Part shown: positions 1-8,096 of the stretch, in pieces
Layout: each line of letters opens with the position of its first letter
Numbering within the stretch: position 1 is the stretch's first letter
Source: Bacteroidota bacterium
GTDB lineage: Bacteria; Bacteroidota; Bacteroidia; Sphingobacteriales; Sphingobacteriaceae
Direction: 5' to 3'
DNA length: 61,697 bases
NCBI GenBank assembly: GCA_018828585.1
Contig: JAHJVW010000132.1
Coordinates: 1-61,697, forward strand
Made by a program: the position numbers and the translations under genes
Notes under the pieces: generated by a model
What the model saw: only the letters and a program-made list of their open reading frames with translations
Told to the model about the DNA's origin: nothing
Database searches by the model: none

Positions 1-26
1 GTTTAATATTAATAATTGGTGAAAAC

Positions 27-503
27 ATGATTGATAAAACGCGACCTAATTTAGAAATTGATAATCTGGACATCGAAATCCTATCTATTTTGATGAATGA
101 TGCTACCACAGCATATACTGAAATTGCGAAAGAACTAATTGTATCCGGCGGAACGATACATGTGAGGATGAAGAAAATGCAGGATTTGGGGATCATCAAA
201 GGATCAAATTTGATTGTGGATGCTCAAAAAGTAGGATACGATATCTGTGCATTTTTAGGGATATACTTAGAGAAAGGTTCTATTTACCACGAAGCTGTAG
301 ATAAGCTAAAGCAGGTGAAAGAAATTGTGGAATTACATTATACCACGGGGGCTTATTCGATGTTTGCTAAAATTATCTGTCGTGATACTACCCATCTACG
401 TCATGTACTAAATGATGAAGTGCAGGCTGTCCCGGGGATACAACGTACCGAAACTTTTATCTCTTTAGAAGAAAGCATCAAAAGACAGATTACTTTGAAA
501 TAA
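27..503 (+). CDS. Lrp/AsnC family transcriptional regulator
   Basis: A 158-residue one-component regulator of the Lrp/AsnC (feast/famine) family. The N-terminal 60 residues carry the typical winged helix: IDNLDIEILSIL, then TEIAKEL and the recognition helix around VRMKKMQDLGIIKG. The remaining 90 residues match the RAM/ligand-binding domain that forms dimers and octamers and binds amino acids in the family. The length is standard. The ATG at 27 fits the usual start of the HTH domain. It stands alone, so its target cannot be inferred from neighbours; family members control amino acid metabolism and often their own gene. The family call is secure, the ligand unknown. Confidence 0.93.
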   Translation: MIDKTRPNLEIDNLDIEILSILMNDATTAYTEIAKELIVSGGTIHVRMKKMQDLGIIKGSNLIVDAQKVGYDICAFLGIYLEKGSIYHEAVDKLKQVKEIVELHYTTGAYSMFAKIICRDTTHLRHVLNDEVQAVPGIQRTETFISLEESIKRQITLK

Positions 504-537
504 GCGAAAAGCTGAAGGCGGAAAGCTTAAAGCAAAA
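503..537 (+). repeat. Heptamer (NNAAAGC) short tandem repeat
   Basis: Starting at the stop codon of the Lrp gene, the sequence reads in 7-base steps: GAAAAGC, TGAAGGC, GGAAAGC, TTAAAGC. The same words recur inside the helicase gene at 10002-10060. It is intergenic here and has no obvious coding role. Confidence 0.6.
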
Positions 538-623
538 CTCAATTTAATTGCTGAGTACTGGTTTGAAAATCCTTTATGGCAAGGCTTTTGATTTATGATC
601 AATGATATCAATAAATTAAAGCT

Positions 624-866
624 ATGGAACCGAAAGAAAAAGATAAAAAATGGGAATCTGGTCCGATGCAGAATGAAGATGACGAGCGTGTTGAAGAACA
701 GGTAGATCGGGCAAAAGAGGAGGCTCATCGTCAAAAAGAAAATCTGGATGATCATGGGAAAGGTAGTTATTCCGAAAAGAATGGGGATGACAAAGATTCT
801 TTTGAAGATTTGAAAGATGAACCCAAAATGGATGTGAAACCAACACACCCTGCAACAGACAAATAA
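624..866 (+). CDS. Small, highly charged hypothetical protein
   Basis: An 80-residue protein made almost only of D, E, K, Q, N and R, with no hydrophobic core, signal peptide or membrane segment. It is predicted to be disordered and acidic, apart from a possible short helix around residues 20-40 (EEQVDRAKEEAHRQKE). It is followed at once by a strong terminator, which supports a real transcription unit. The composition resembles small stress-related hydrophilic proteins, but that is only a resemblance. I do not recognise a family and assign no function. Confidence 0.6.
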   Translation: MEPKEKDKKWESGPMQNEDDERVEEQVDRAKEEAHRQKENLDDHGKGSYSEKNGDDKDSFEDLKDEPKMDVKPTHPATDK

Positions 867-910
867 TAAAAGCAAAAGGCTGAATTTTAAAATTCAGCCT
901 TTTGCTTTTA
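867..910. terminator. Bidirectional intrinsic terminator (44-bp perfect palindrome)
   Basis: Two 22-base arms are exact reverse complements, with core GGCTGAATTTT/AAAATTCAGCC and A-rich/T-rich flanks. It lies between the convergent 624-866 gene and tex and can end both transcripts. Confidence 0.9.
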
Positions 911-923
911 TAACACATTCCTA

Positions 924-3206
924 TTATTTAAACTTACCCATTAAAGCTTTCAGCTTGTCTTGCATATCGCCTTCTAAGGCTTTAGGCTCTTCCTTTTTCT
1001 GAACTTTGGGTTTTTCAACAACAGCTTTTGGTTTTTGAAATTCAGTTCTTTTCGGCTTTTCTACTGGCGCTTTCTTTTCTCCCGATTTCATGGTTAAAGA
1101 AATACGTTTTCTGGCTGCGTCTACATCCACCACCGTGACTTCTACTTTTTGTGAAACTTTTACCACTTCATTAGGGTTCGAAATAAAACGATCTGCCATT
1201 TGGCTTAAGTGTACTAAACCATCCTGATGAACGCCTATATCTACAAAAGCACCAAAATTGGTAATGTTGGTGACGATTCCTGGCAGTTTCATTCCGGGTT
1301 TTAAATCGTCAATTTTATTGATGCCATCTGCGAAAGCGAAAGCTTCAAATTGCTCTCTTGGATCTCTTCCCGGTTTTGCTAATTCGGCAACGATATCCTG
1401 AAGCGTTGGTAATCCCACTTCGGCAGAGGTGTATTTTTTAAGGTCGATTTGCTTTCTGAGTTTCTCGTCTTTCATCAAATCTTCCACTTTGCAATTGAGG
1501 TCTTTAGCCATTTGGGCTACCAAAGCATAACGCTCCGGGTGAACGGCACTGGTATCCAGCGGATGATCTGCATTTCTGATGCGTAAAAATCCAGCGGCTT
1601 GCTCGAAAGCTTTATCGCCTAAACGAGGTACTTTTTTTAAAGATTCCCTGTTTTTAAAAGCACCGTGAAGGTTGCGGTATTCTACAATGTTTTGCGCCAA
1701 TTGTGGTCCGAGACCAGAAATGTAGGAAAGAATTTGTTTGGAAGCGGTATTCAGTTCTACACCCACGGCATTCACACAAGAAATCACCGTATCATCCAAA
1801 GATGTCTGTAATTTATTTTGATCCACATCATGTTGGTATTGACCAACACCTATGGATTTTGGATCGATTTTCACCAATTCTGCAAGCGGGTCCATCATTC
1901 TACGACCGATAGAAACTGCACCTCTAACGGTGATGTCATGATCCGGAAATTCTTCTCTTGCAGTTTCTGATGCCGAATAAATAGAAGCGCCACTTTCGTT
2001 CACCATCACCACCAAAACACCATCTAAGTTTTGTGCCTTTACAAAATCTTCTGTCTCGCGACTGGCAGTTCCATTCCCAATGGCAATGGCTTCGATTTTA
2101 TATTTCTCTACCAGGTATTTTAAATTTTGTGCAGCTTCTTTGGCTACGCCTGCTCCGGTATGTGGATAAATGGTAGCGTTTTCTAATAATTTCCCCTGCT
2201 CATCTAAACAAACCAATTTGCAACCTGTACGAAAACCAGGGTCTAACGCTAAAACTCTTTTTTGTCCAATGGGTGCAGCCAACAAAAGCTGACGGGCATT
2301 TTCTGCAAACACACGGATAGCTTCCTCATCTGCCAATTGTTTAGATTTTAGACGAGTTTCGGTTTCCATGGATGGTTTTAACAAACGCTTATAACCATCT
2401 TCTAAAGCCAGCTTTACTTGTTGCGACTTTTTATTATTTCCGGTAATGAATTGGGTATCTAAAATTTGGATGGCATTTTCTTCTTCGGGCAAGGCATCCA
2501 GTTTTAAGATGAGTTCTTTTTCACCACGACGCATGGCTAATATCCGATGTGATGGTGCTGTTTTAACAGGTTCACTCCATTCAAAATAGTCTTTGTATTT
2601 AATGCCTTCGGCTTCTTTTCCTTTTAATACTTCTGATTTATAAATGCCTTTATTGAAAAACAAGTCACGCATTTTAGTTCGGGCATCTGCATTTTCGGAA
2701 ATTATTTCTGCAATGATATCTCTTGCACCTTGCAAAGCTTCTTCGCTATTGCTGACACCTTTTTCTTCATCAATAAATGCAGATGCTTCTTCATCAGGAT
2801 TTTTTTGGTCCTGCTCAAAAATGCTCAAAGCCAAAGGTTCTAAACCTTTTTCACGAGCAACCGATGCTTTTGTTTTTCTTTTGGGCTTGTAAGGCAAATA
2901 GATGTCTTCTAAGGACGTCATGGTTTCGGCGCCTAAGACTTGTTGTTTTAGTTCGGGAGTCAGTTTACCTTGCTCTTCTATTGATTTTAGAATGGCTTCT
3001 TTTCTTTTGTCTAAATCTCTTAATTGCTGAACGCGATCTCTGATGGCGGCTACCTGCACTTCGTCTAAACTGCCGGTTACCTCTTTACGGTATCTGGATA
3101 TAAAGGGAACGGTGGCGCCCTCGTCTAATAAATTTAAAGTAGCTTCTACTTGCTTGCTGCCTACACTTAATTCTTGTGCGACTAAAAAAATATGTTGTTG
3201 CGACAT
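924..3206 (-). CDS. tex: Tex family RNA-binding S1 domain protein
   Basis: Homologue of Tex, a cytoplasmic nucleic-acid-binding protein linked to transcription and RNA metabolism. Domains in order: helical Tex N-region (residues 1 to about 190), a YqgF/RNase H-like fold (ALDPGFRTGCKLV, about 315), helix-hairpin-helix motifs (YISGLGPQLAQNIVEYR, about 490) and an S1 domain (GIVTNITNFGAFVDIG, about 645), ending in a Lys/Pro/Glu-rich tail. The frame is open to an ATG at 3245, but the ATG at 3206 (MSQQHIF) gives the usual 760-residue product and is preferred. It is monocistronic and its 3' end faces the palindromic terminator at 867-910. Confidence 0.95.
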   Translation of the reverse strand: MSQQHIFLVAQELSVGSKQVEATLNLLDEGATVPFISRYRKEVTGSLDEVQVAAIRDRVQQLRDLDKRKEAILKSIEEQGKLTPELKQQVLGAETMTSLEDIYLPYKPKRKTKASVAREKGLEPLALSIFEQDQKNPDEEASAFIDEEKGVSNSEEALQGARDIIAEIISENADARTKMRDLFFNKGIYKSEVLKGKEAEGIKYKDYFEWSEPVKTAPSHRILAMRRGEKELILKLDALPEEENAIQILDTQFITGNNKKSQQVKLALEDGYKRLLKPSMETETRLKSKQLADEEAIRVFAENARQLLLAAPIGQKRVLALDPGFRTGCKLVCLDEQGKLLENATIYPHTGAGVAKEAAQNLKYLVEKYKIEAIAIGNGTASRETEDFVKAQNLDGVLVVMVNESGASIYSASETAREEFPDHDITVRGAVSIGRRMMDPLAELVKIDPKSIGVGQYQHDVDQNKLQTSLDDTVISCVNAVGVELNTASKQILSYISGLGPQLAQNIVEYRNLHGAFKNRESLKKVPRLGDKAFEQAAGFLRIRNADHPLDTSAVHPERYALVAQMAKDLNCKVEDLMKDEKLRKQIDLKKYTSAEVGLPTLQDIVAELAKPGRDPREQFEAFAFADGINKIDDLKPGMKLPGIVTNITNFGAFVDIGVHQDGLVHLSQMADRFISNPNEVVKVSQKVEVTVVDVDAARKRISLTMKSGEKKAPVEKPKRTEFQKPKAVVEKPKVQKKEEPKALEGDMQDKLKALMGKFK

Positions 3207-3318
3207 TCGGTATTTTTTGGAAACACGAAGATGTGAGTTCTTCATAAGAAGGGCAACTATAATTTAAAATAAATAAGATTTGTACTTTCTCTATGCAAAC
3301 AATTGCAGCATTTGAAAA

Positions 3319-3426
3319 ATAGCCCCGATTGTAATGGAAATTCTTTAACAACATTTTTAGGTTGTTAAAGATTGAAAAGAAAAGCGGGAGTAGGCATGAA
3401 TGAAAACGATTAGCCTTGCGCTTCAA
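3319..3426 (+). repeat. Dispersed intergenic repeat, family A, copy 1
   Basis: It begins with ATAGCCCCGAT and ends with TTGCGCTTCAA, and contains GCGGGAGTAGGC. The middle has a perfect 11-bp hairpin (TCTTTAACAAC at 3342-3352, GTTGTTAAAGA at 3361-3371). The same ends and inner block occur inverted at 7948-8072 around a different hairpin. It occupies most of the gap upstream of tex. Confidence 0.75.
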
Positions 3427-3496
3427 AAAAACTGGTGGCAGGGTAATTGACCTATGATAGGTAGTTCTTAGTCAATTATAAATTAAATCGTTCAAA

Positions 3497-3715
3497 ATGA
3501 AGAAATACAAAACAATTTTCACTTTTGCAGTCGTTTGCTGTATAGGAATTGCTACATCATGCAGCAGTAACTTATCAAAAGATGAGTCCCAAAAGGTAGC
3601 AAAAATGGATTCGATGAAGGATTCTTTGCAATTAACAGCTGACGCTGTAAATAATAATATTCAAAGTGTGCAAAATGCGCTTAAGGAGGTTGATGAACAA
3701 TTCGCAAAAAATTAA
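3497..3715 (+). CDS. Small predicted lipoprotein
   Basis: A 72-residue protein with a type II signal peptide: MKKYK, a hydrophobic stretch, then a lipobox ending at Cys22 (IGIATSC). The mature part of about 50 residues is a single hydrophilic helix (DSMKDSLQLTADAVNNN), possibly a coiled coil. It is expected to be anchored in an envelope membrane. The next gene starts 4 bases after its stop, so the two are probably co-transcribed. No family is recognised. Confidence 0.75.
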   Translation: MKKYKTIFTFAVVCCIGIATSCSSNLSKDESQKVAKMDSMKDSLQLTADAVNNNIQSVQNALKEVDEQFAKN

Positions 3716-3719
3716 AACC

Positions 3720-4595
3720 ATGAAAGCAGGATATTTATTCAGTATAGCAGTACTCCCAATTTTGATGTTGGGAACGCCCATGATGGACCAGAAGGAAAAG
3801 GAACATAAAGAAAAAGGTAATCATGAGCAAAATAATCAAGGTAAAAACCAAGAGCGGGAGAACCATGATGAGGAAAGGTATGATCCACAAAACGATCATA
3901 GAGAAAAACAAGGGAAAGACAAACATGGAGAAGAAAGAGACTATGAAAAACAAGGTAAAAATGATTGGAAACAAAAAGGTCATGACGGTGAAGATAAGAG
4001 AGATAATAAGTGGGAAAAGGAAGATAAATGGACCGACGGAAAGTGGGATGAAGCAAAGTTTGATAAAAGAATGTATAAACTTAAAGATGTCAAGAGAGAT
4101 CATTGGGTAAATGAGCGAGTTTACAATGGTGTAAGTTGGTGGACTGGGAATGATTATTATAAAGCAAAAGGACCAAAGGGAAATAAAAAAGTTACCATTT
4201 GTCATAAACCAAATGGTTCTAATTATCCGGTAACCATCAGTGTTTCGGTAAATGCGCTACAAGCTCATTTGAATCATGGGGATTATCAAGGAGCATGTAA
4301 GGATTATGATAGAACTGTTTATAGCGATGGCTATTGGACAAATAGAGATACTTATTATAACCAATACTATCAAACTACAGAAACGCTATCTTTTGGGGAG
4401 CAATTGTTAAATACAGCTATTGATGTTTTGACCAATAGAAAAGCGCAATTAGTAACTGCAAGACCCACTTTAACGCCAAATCAGATTAATGCTCGTGAGC
4501 AAGCCATTATTAATTTACAGAATAATGTTTATGACTTACAAACCTCATTGGCTACTGGGAACCAAAGAGTAGCTACTATTAATGTGAATTTTTAA
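3720..4595 (+). CDS. Secreted polyampholyte protein with a Cys/His mini-domain
   Basis: I place the start at the ATG at 3720, because it begins a clear signal peptide (MKAGYLFSIAVLPILML); the longer open frame from 3666 would bury it and overlap the lipoprotein. Three parts follow. Residues 20-140 are almost pure K/E/D/H/N/Q with W, predicted disordered. Around residues 155-195 lies a compact motif, VTICHKPNGS ... ALQAHLNHGDYQGAC, with two Cys and three or four His. Residues 215-291 look helical. The CH-x-HL-x-HGD-x-C block recurs in secreted Bacteroidota proteins as I remember them, but its function is not known to me. The spaced Cys/His suggest metal binding or a disulphide. Confidence 0.75.
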   Translation: MKAGYLFSIAVLPILMLGTPMMDQKEKEHKEKGNHEQNNQGKNQERENHDEERYDPQNDHREKQGKDKHGEERDYEKQGKNDWKQKGHDGEDKRDNKWEKEDKWTDGKWDEAKFDKRMYKLKDVKRDHWVNERVYNGVSWWTGNDYYKAKGPKGNKKVTICHKPNGSNYPVTISVSVNALQAHLNHGDYQGACKDYDRTVYSDGYWTNRDTYYNQYYQTTETLSFGEQLLNTAIDVLTNRKAQLVTARPTLTPNQINAREQAIINLQNNVYDLQTSLATGNQRVATINVNF

Positions 4596-4614
4596 GAGTC
4601 AGAATATATTTATA

Positions 4615-4650
4615 CAAAAAAGGGCGATGTGAAAACATCGCCCTTTTTTG
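4615..4650. terminator. Bidirectional intrinsic terminator
   Basis: A 16-bp perfect stem (CAAAAAAGGGCGATGT with its complement) and a GAAA loop, with A-tract and T-tract on either side. It separates the convergent genes ending at 4595 and 4668. Confidence 0.92.
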
Positions 4651-4667
4651 TATTGGTAAATCTTAGA

Positions 4668-5591
4668 TTATCTATTTTCAGATGATTCAGTAGGTTTTTT
4701 GCCTAGCATGATGCCTATTCGAATACCTCCTGTTAAGCCTATTCCTGTGCCCCCACTTGTTGCTAATAAACCATAATGGTAACCACTATATTCGTAACTA
4801 ATAGATTCGGTTCCAGTATCGGTTAGAATTGATTTCTCATTGTTAATATCGTAACCTGCGCCACCATAAATATCTAAAACAAAAACATCACTAAAAACCC
4901 ACTGGTGACCAACATTGATGATAGCACCACCAAATACGGTTGTTTTCTTTTTATAATTACTTGAACTGCCTGAATTGTTATAGCTGTAATAATATCTATT
5001 GGCACTAAATAAGCCGAACATCAATTCTGGTTTAATATAAGAGCCTTGCATAATATGGGTAAATTTTGAACCGCGACTGGTAAAATCAGGAAGTTTGATG
5101 AATTTATAACCACCAGAAATATATGCACCAGCTTGTTGGCGGTAAACAGGAGTTGAAGAACTTCCATTGTAATAAGAATCTATTTCTTGTCTTTTACCCA
5201 AGCCAATAATTCCCAGTGTTAATTCGTAACTTCTTCCAGGTTTTACACTTTTCTCATAACTTATAGCAGTAAAGCCTAAAATTGGGGACAGAAAATTAAG
5301 TTTTAATGCCTGATTTCTTTGATCTGTATATAGTTCAGCATCGTTAAATGCTGATGCATAGGTCTCTATTCTCCCGTTTTCATATACCACCTTTATGATT
5401 CTATCTTTTTCGATGGTATAGATTGGTCCATCGGCCACGTTGAATAGTTTGTACTTGATTTCATCGACTCCAATTTCAACAATTTTAGCTTCAATGACTT
5501 CGCCTCCTTTTTTGTAAATCTTATCCTGTGCTTTGGATTGGATGATTCCTATGAACAAAAATAGGAAGGATAAATAGATTAATTTTTTCAT
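4668..5591 (-). CDS. Predicted outer-membrane beta-barrel protein
   Basis: A 307-residue protein with a Sec signal peptide (MKKLIYLSFLFLFIGIIQSKAQ). A short N-terminal domain (residues 23-75) contains KKGGEVIEAKIVEIG and TIEKDRIIKVVYENG, a pattern I associate with Bacteroidota envelope proteins. The rest alternates short hydrophobic strands with Gly/Ser/Tyr-rich turns, as in small outer-membrane barrels. It is monocistronic: a terminator at 5629-5657 separates it from the upstream methyltransferase and one at 4615-4650 follows it. The location is inferred, the function unknown. Confidence 0.8.
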   Translation of the reverse strand: MKKLIYLSFLFLFIGIIQSKAQDKIYKKGGEVIEAKIVEIGVDEIKYKLFNVADGPIYTIEKDRIIKVVYENGRIETYASAFNDAELYTDQRNQALKLNFLSPILGFTAISYEKSVKPGRSYELTLGIIGLGKRQEIDSYYNGSSSTPVYRQQAGAYISGGYKFIKLPDFTSRGSKFTHIMQGSYIKPELMFGLFSANRYYYSYNNSGSSSNYKKKTTVFGGAIINVGHQWVFSDVFVLDIYGGAGYDINNEKSILTDTGTESISYEYSGYHYGLLATSGGTGIGLTGGIRIGIMLGKKPTESSENR

Positions 5592-5628
5592 GTTTAGGTA
5601 TGTTTAGTTTAGTAAAGGAACAAAAAAA

Positions 5629-5657
5629 GCTGGATAAAAAATAAATATTTATCCAGC
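5629..5657 (-). terminator. Intrinsic terminator after the methyltransferase
   Basis: Ten-base stem GCTGGATAAA/TTTATCCAGC; read on the minus strand it is followed by a run of seven T (5622-5628). It sits just past the end of the 5735-6457 gene. Confidence 0.8.
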
Positions 5658-5734
5658 CCTCTAAATCTCAAATAGAACTCTACTCAAATAATATTACGAC
5701 TTACATTTACAAAATGATACGCTAACAAGTAGAT

Positions 5735-6457
5735 TTATTTTACAGCTCCAAAAGCAGCGAAGCAAGCGTGTTTATGCAACACTTCCGTAAAGTGGAAACC
5801 TACTTTTTTCAATAAATCTATCTGAAAATTTAATGAGCGTGGTGTGTCTTCATAAGCTACATAATCAAATACTTTTTGGCGATATTCTTGTCCGCCTAAA
5901 CCTTCTAAATATTTCCCATATTGTTCTTGGATGATGGCATTGATGGGTTCGTAATCATGGGTGATTAAGTCTGAGACCCAAACACTGCCACCAGGTTTTA
6001 GGGCTTTATAAAACTTTTTAAAGACCAATTCCCAGTCGTCATCATCTCTTAAATGGTGTAAAGTGGCTGCCGCCAGAATAATATCGAAATGGTGATCTGG
6101 CAAATTAAGTTCACGCATATCTTGCTGGATGATTTCTACTATTCCACTAGTTGATGCACTCACTCTTTCTTTGGCTTTTTCTAGCATGGGTAAGCTTAAA
6201 TCTACTAAAGTGCAATTAAGTTGAGGGATTTTCTCTAACATTTTTAAGGTGTAGTTTCCGGCACCACAACCTATATCTAATAAGTTTTTCGCTTCGGGAT
6301 TACATTTTAAGGCAGCTTCGGTACATCGTTCTAAAGTTAAAGGTGCATCTAAAGTACTTTGTTGACCCGTTTCTAAATTAGAGAATCTTTCGACATCGTT
6401 ATCAAATCTGTTGCGGATATCGGCAACTGTGGCTTTTTTGGAATAATCGGGTTTCAT
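5735..6457 (-). CDS. Class I SAM-dependent methyltransferase
   Basis: A 240-residue cytoplasmic Rossmann-fold methyltransferase. Motif I is LLDIGCGAGNYT (about residue 60), followed by the acidic post-motif (LVDLSLPMLEKA) and the DIILAAATLHHL strand (about residue 128), typical of the UbiE/Methyltransf_11-type families. Length and layout are complete. The substrate cannot be told: it has no operon partners, with a repeat-bearing gap upstream and a terminator downstream. Confidence 0.88.
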   Translation of the reverse strand: MKPDYSKKATVADIRNRFDNDVERFSNLETGQQSTLDAPLTLERCTEAALKCNPEAKNLLDIGCGAGNYTLKMLEKIPQLNCTLVDLSLPMLEKAKERVSASTSGIVEIIQQDMRELNLPDHHFDIILAAATLHHLRDDDDWELVFKKFYKALKPGGSVWVSDLITHDYEPINAIIQEQYGKYLEGLGGQEYRQKVFDYVAYEDTPRSLNFQIDLLKKVGFHFTEVLHKHACFAAFGAVK

Positions 6458-6777
6458 ATTAATTATTTATTATGGCATTTATACACAAGCCTTTCCGTCC
6501 CTCATTGGCGGGACAAGCCTAGTCACTTTTCTCTTGAAAGAAAAGTAACCAAAAGTTCAAGGCTTTCGAATATTTGTTCGATTAGTCTCAATAAATCTTT
6601 TAAGCACAATCTTGAGCCGTGTGAATGTTTTTCATTTTATTAAAGTAGTTCAACACTTATTAAGATTGTTTGAAGCCTATGCTAATTTTAAGCAATTGCT
6701 TAAGATTTATCGGACTTATCTTCCAAATCTTCTGATGCCTAAAATATCATCACTCTTAAAATTATCAAAACAAAAAA

Positions 6778-6801
6778 GCCGCTTTGAACTTTCAAAACGG
6801 C
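6778..6801 (-). terminator. Intrinsic terminator of pdhB
   Basis: On the minus strand GCCGTTTTGAA pairs with TTCAAAGCGGC around a two-base loop and is followed by six T. It lies 35 bases past the pdhB stop. Confidence 0.8.
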
Positions 6802-6803
6802 AT

Positions 6804-6831
6804 CTTTAAACTTTAAACTTTATACTTTAAA
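6804..6831. repeat. CTTTAAA heptamer tandem repeat
   Basis: Four consecutive 7-base units CTTTAAA, CTTTAAA, CTTTATA, CTTTAAA lie between the pdhB stop and its terminator. The period equals that of the arrays at 503-537 and 10002-10060, but the unit differs. Confidence 0.7.
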
Positions 6832-6835
6832 CTTA

Positions 6836-7822
6836 TCACTTAGTTACGTACATTACTTCTTTAACCGCTTTAATTACACGCTCCGCATTTGGTAAACTTG
6901 CAGCAATTAAAGTTGGCGCATAAGGCAAAGGCACATCCGCACAGGTAATACGTAGAACTGGAGCATCTAAATAATCGAAGGCATTTTTTTGAACGTTGAA
7001 AGCAATTTCAGAAGAAATAGAAGCCAAAGGCCAAGCTTCCTCTACTACTACCAAACGATTCGTTTTCTTTACCGAGTTGATGATACAATCGTAATCGATA
7101 GGACGAACGGTTCTTAAGTCAATTACCTCCACGTTGATTCCTTCTTTGGTTAATTCTTCAACGGCTGGTGCAACTACACGACTGAGCATTTTACCAAAAG
7201 ATACAATGGTCACATCAGTTCCTTCTTTTACAATATTTGCTTTACCAATTTCTATATAATATTCTTCTTCTGGCACTTCACCTTTATCGCCGTACATTAA
7301 TTCCGATTCCATAAAAATAACAGGATCGTTATCTAAAATAGAGGATTTTAAAAGACCTTTTGCATCATAAGGAGTAGATGGAACCACCACTTTTAAACCT
7401 GGACAGTTTGCGTACCAGTTCTCGAAATTTTGAGAATGTTGTGCCCCTAACTGACCTGCGTTGCCGGTAGCGCCTCTAAACACAATAGGACAATTGAACT
7501 GGCCACCGCTCATGGATAATGTTTTAGCAGCACTGTTAATAATTTGATCAATTGCCACTAAAGAGAAGTTAAAAGTCATAAATTCTACAATCGGACGTAA
7601 GCCGTTCATGGCAGATCCAATGGCAATTCCACAGAAGCCAAGCTCGGCAATTGGCGTATCAATTATTCTTTTTGGCCCAAATTCATCTAGCATCCCTTGG
7701 CTCACTTTGTACGCACCGTTGTACTCGGCAACCTCTTCACCCATTAGGTAAATCTTGTCGTCTTTGCGCATTTCCTCGTTCATCGCTTCACGTAGGGCTT
7801 CTCTATATTGTATTTCTCTCAT
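6836..7822 (-). CDS. pdhB: Pyruvate dehydrogenase E1 component, beta subunit
   Basis: A 328-residue E1 beta subunit of the pyruvate (2-oxoacid) dehydrogenase complex, which decarboxylates pyruvate with thiamine diphosphate and passes the acetyl group to E2. The N-terminal half is the pyrimidine-binding fold (YREALREAMNEEM, MGEEVAEYNGAYKVSQG, IAELGFCGIAIGSAM), the C-terminal half the transketolase C domain (VVVEEAWPLASISSEIA). The alpha subunit and E2 are not in the window, so the complex is encoded at separate loci. A good promoter lies at 7855-7884 and a terminator at 6778-6801, so it is monocistronic. A branched-chain oxoacid substrate is less likely but not excluded. Confidence 0.93.
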   Translation of the reverse strand: MREIQYREALREAMNEEMRKDDKIYLMGEEVAEYNGAYKVSQGMLDEFGPKRIIDTPIAELGFCGIAIGSAMNGLRPIVEFMTFNFSLVAIDQIINSAAKTLSMSGGQFNCPIVFRGATGNAGQLGAQHSQNFENWYANCPGLKVVVPSTPYDAKGLLKSSILDNDPVIFMESELMYGDKGEVPEEEYYIEIGKANIVKEGTDVTIVSFGKMLSRVVAPAVEELTKEGINVEVIDLRTVRPIDYDCIINSVKKTNRLVVVEEAWPLASISSEIAFNVQKNAFDYLDAPVLRITCADVPLPYAPTLIAASLPNAERVIKAVKEVMYVTK

Positions 7823-7854
7823 TATATGATGTCTCTAAAATTAATTAAGGAACG

Positions 7855-7884
7855 CAAATATAATTAATGTTGTTTTAAATGCAA
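7855..7884 (-). promoter_or_regulatory. Bacteroidota-type promoter of pdhB
   Basis: Minus strand: TTG (7884-7882), 19 bases, then TATATTTG (7862-7855), an exact match to TAnnTTTG. It lies 33 bases upstream of the pdhB ATG. Confidence 0.7.
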
Positions 7885-7947
7885 TGTAAACCTAAGTCTA
7901 TTGAAAAACATTTACGTTACGATGGAAAATTTATGAATCTAAAAATT

Positions 7948-8072
7948 TTGAAGCGCAAATTCATCGCTTTTTTGAGCGCTTATTCCCGCTATTCGTTACC
8001 ATCTTTTTGCTTGTCCTTCGACTCCCGCTCAGGATGACAAGCAAAAAGGATTTTCACTGCTATCGGGGCTAT
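7948..8072 (-). repeat. Dispersed intergenic repeat, family A, copy 2
   Basis: On the minus strand it starts ATAGCCCCGAT (8072-8062) and ends TTGCGCTTCAA (7958-7948), the same ends as the copy at 3319-3426, and includes GCGGGAATAAGC. Its centre is a longer hairpin (CTTTTTGCTTGTC..CT, 8003-8017, against 8031-8048) whose loop carries a CCTGAGCGGGAGTCGAAGG-like block. Confidence 0.78.
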
Positions 8073-8096
8073 TGAACAAAATGCAATTCCATTAAC

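Larger units (their letters stand above)
6458..6835. other. 378-base intergenic region with repeats, no gene seen
   Basis: It holds an 8-bp hairpin (ACTTTTCT 6525-6532, AGAAAAGT 6539-6546) inside a block that looks like a dispersed repeat (6495-6560), the pdhB terminator (6778-6801) and a heptamer array (6804-6831). The 65-codon plus-strand frame at 6612-6809 runs through the terminator and resembles nothing, so I do not call it. I see no transposase remnant. Confidence 0.6.

Noticed and set aside
465..918. Two minus-strand frames of 136 and 98 codons opposite the small acidic gene
   Set aside because: They run through the palindromic terminator and are rich in Phe/Leu/His, as expected for the complement of a Lys/Glu-rich gene.
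3666..3719. Longer N-terminus for the polyampholyte protein, fused to the end of the lipoprotein gene
   Set aside because: It would hide the signal peptide behind 18 charged residues and overlap the upstream gene by 50 bases.
3735..4205. Minus-strand frame with a membrane-protein look, opposite the polyampholyte gene
   Set aside because: Its hydrophobic run is the mirror of the K/E/D-rich codons on the plus strand; the plus frame has a signal peptide and the Cys/His motif.
6612..6809. 65-codon plus-strand frame in the gap before pdhB
   Set aside because: It covers the pdhB terminator and resembles no protein; no start context.
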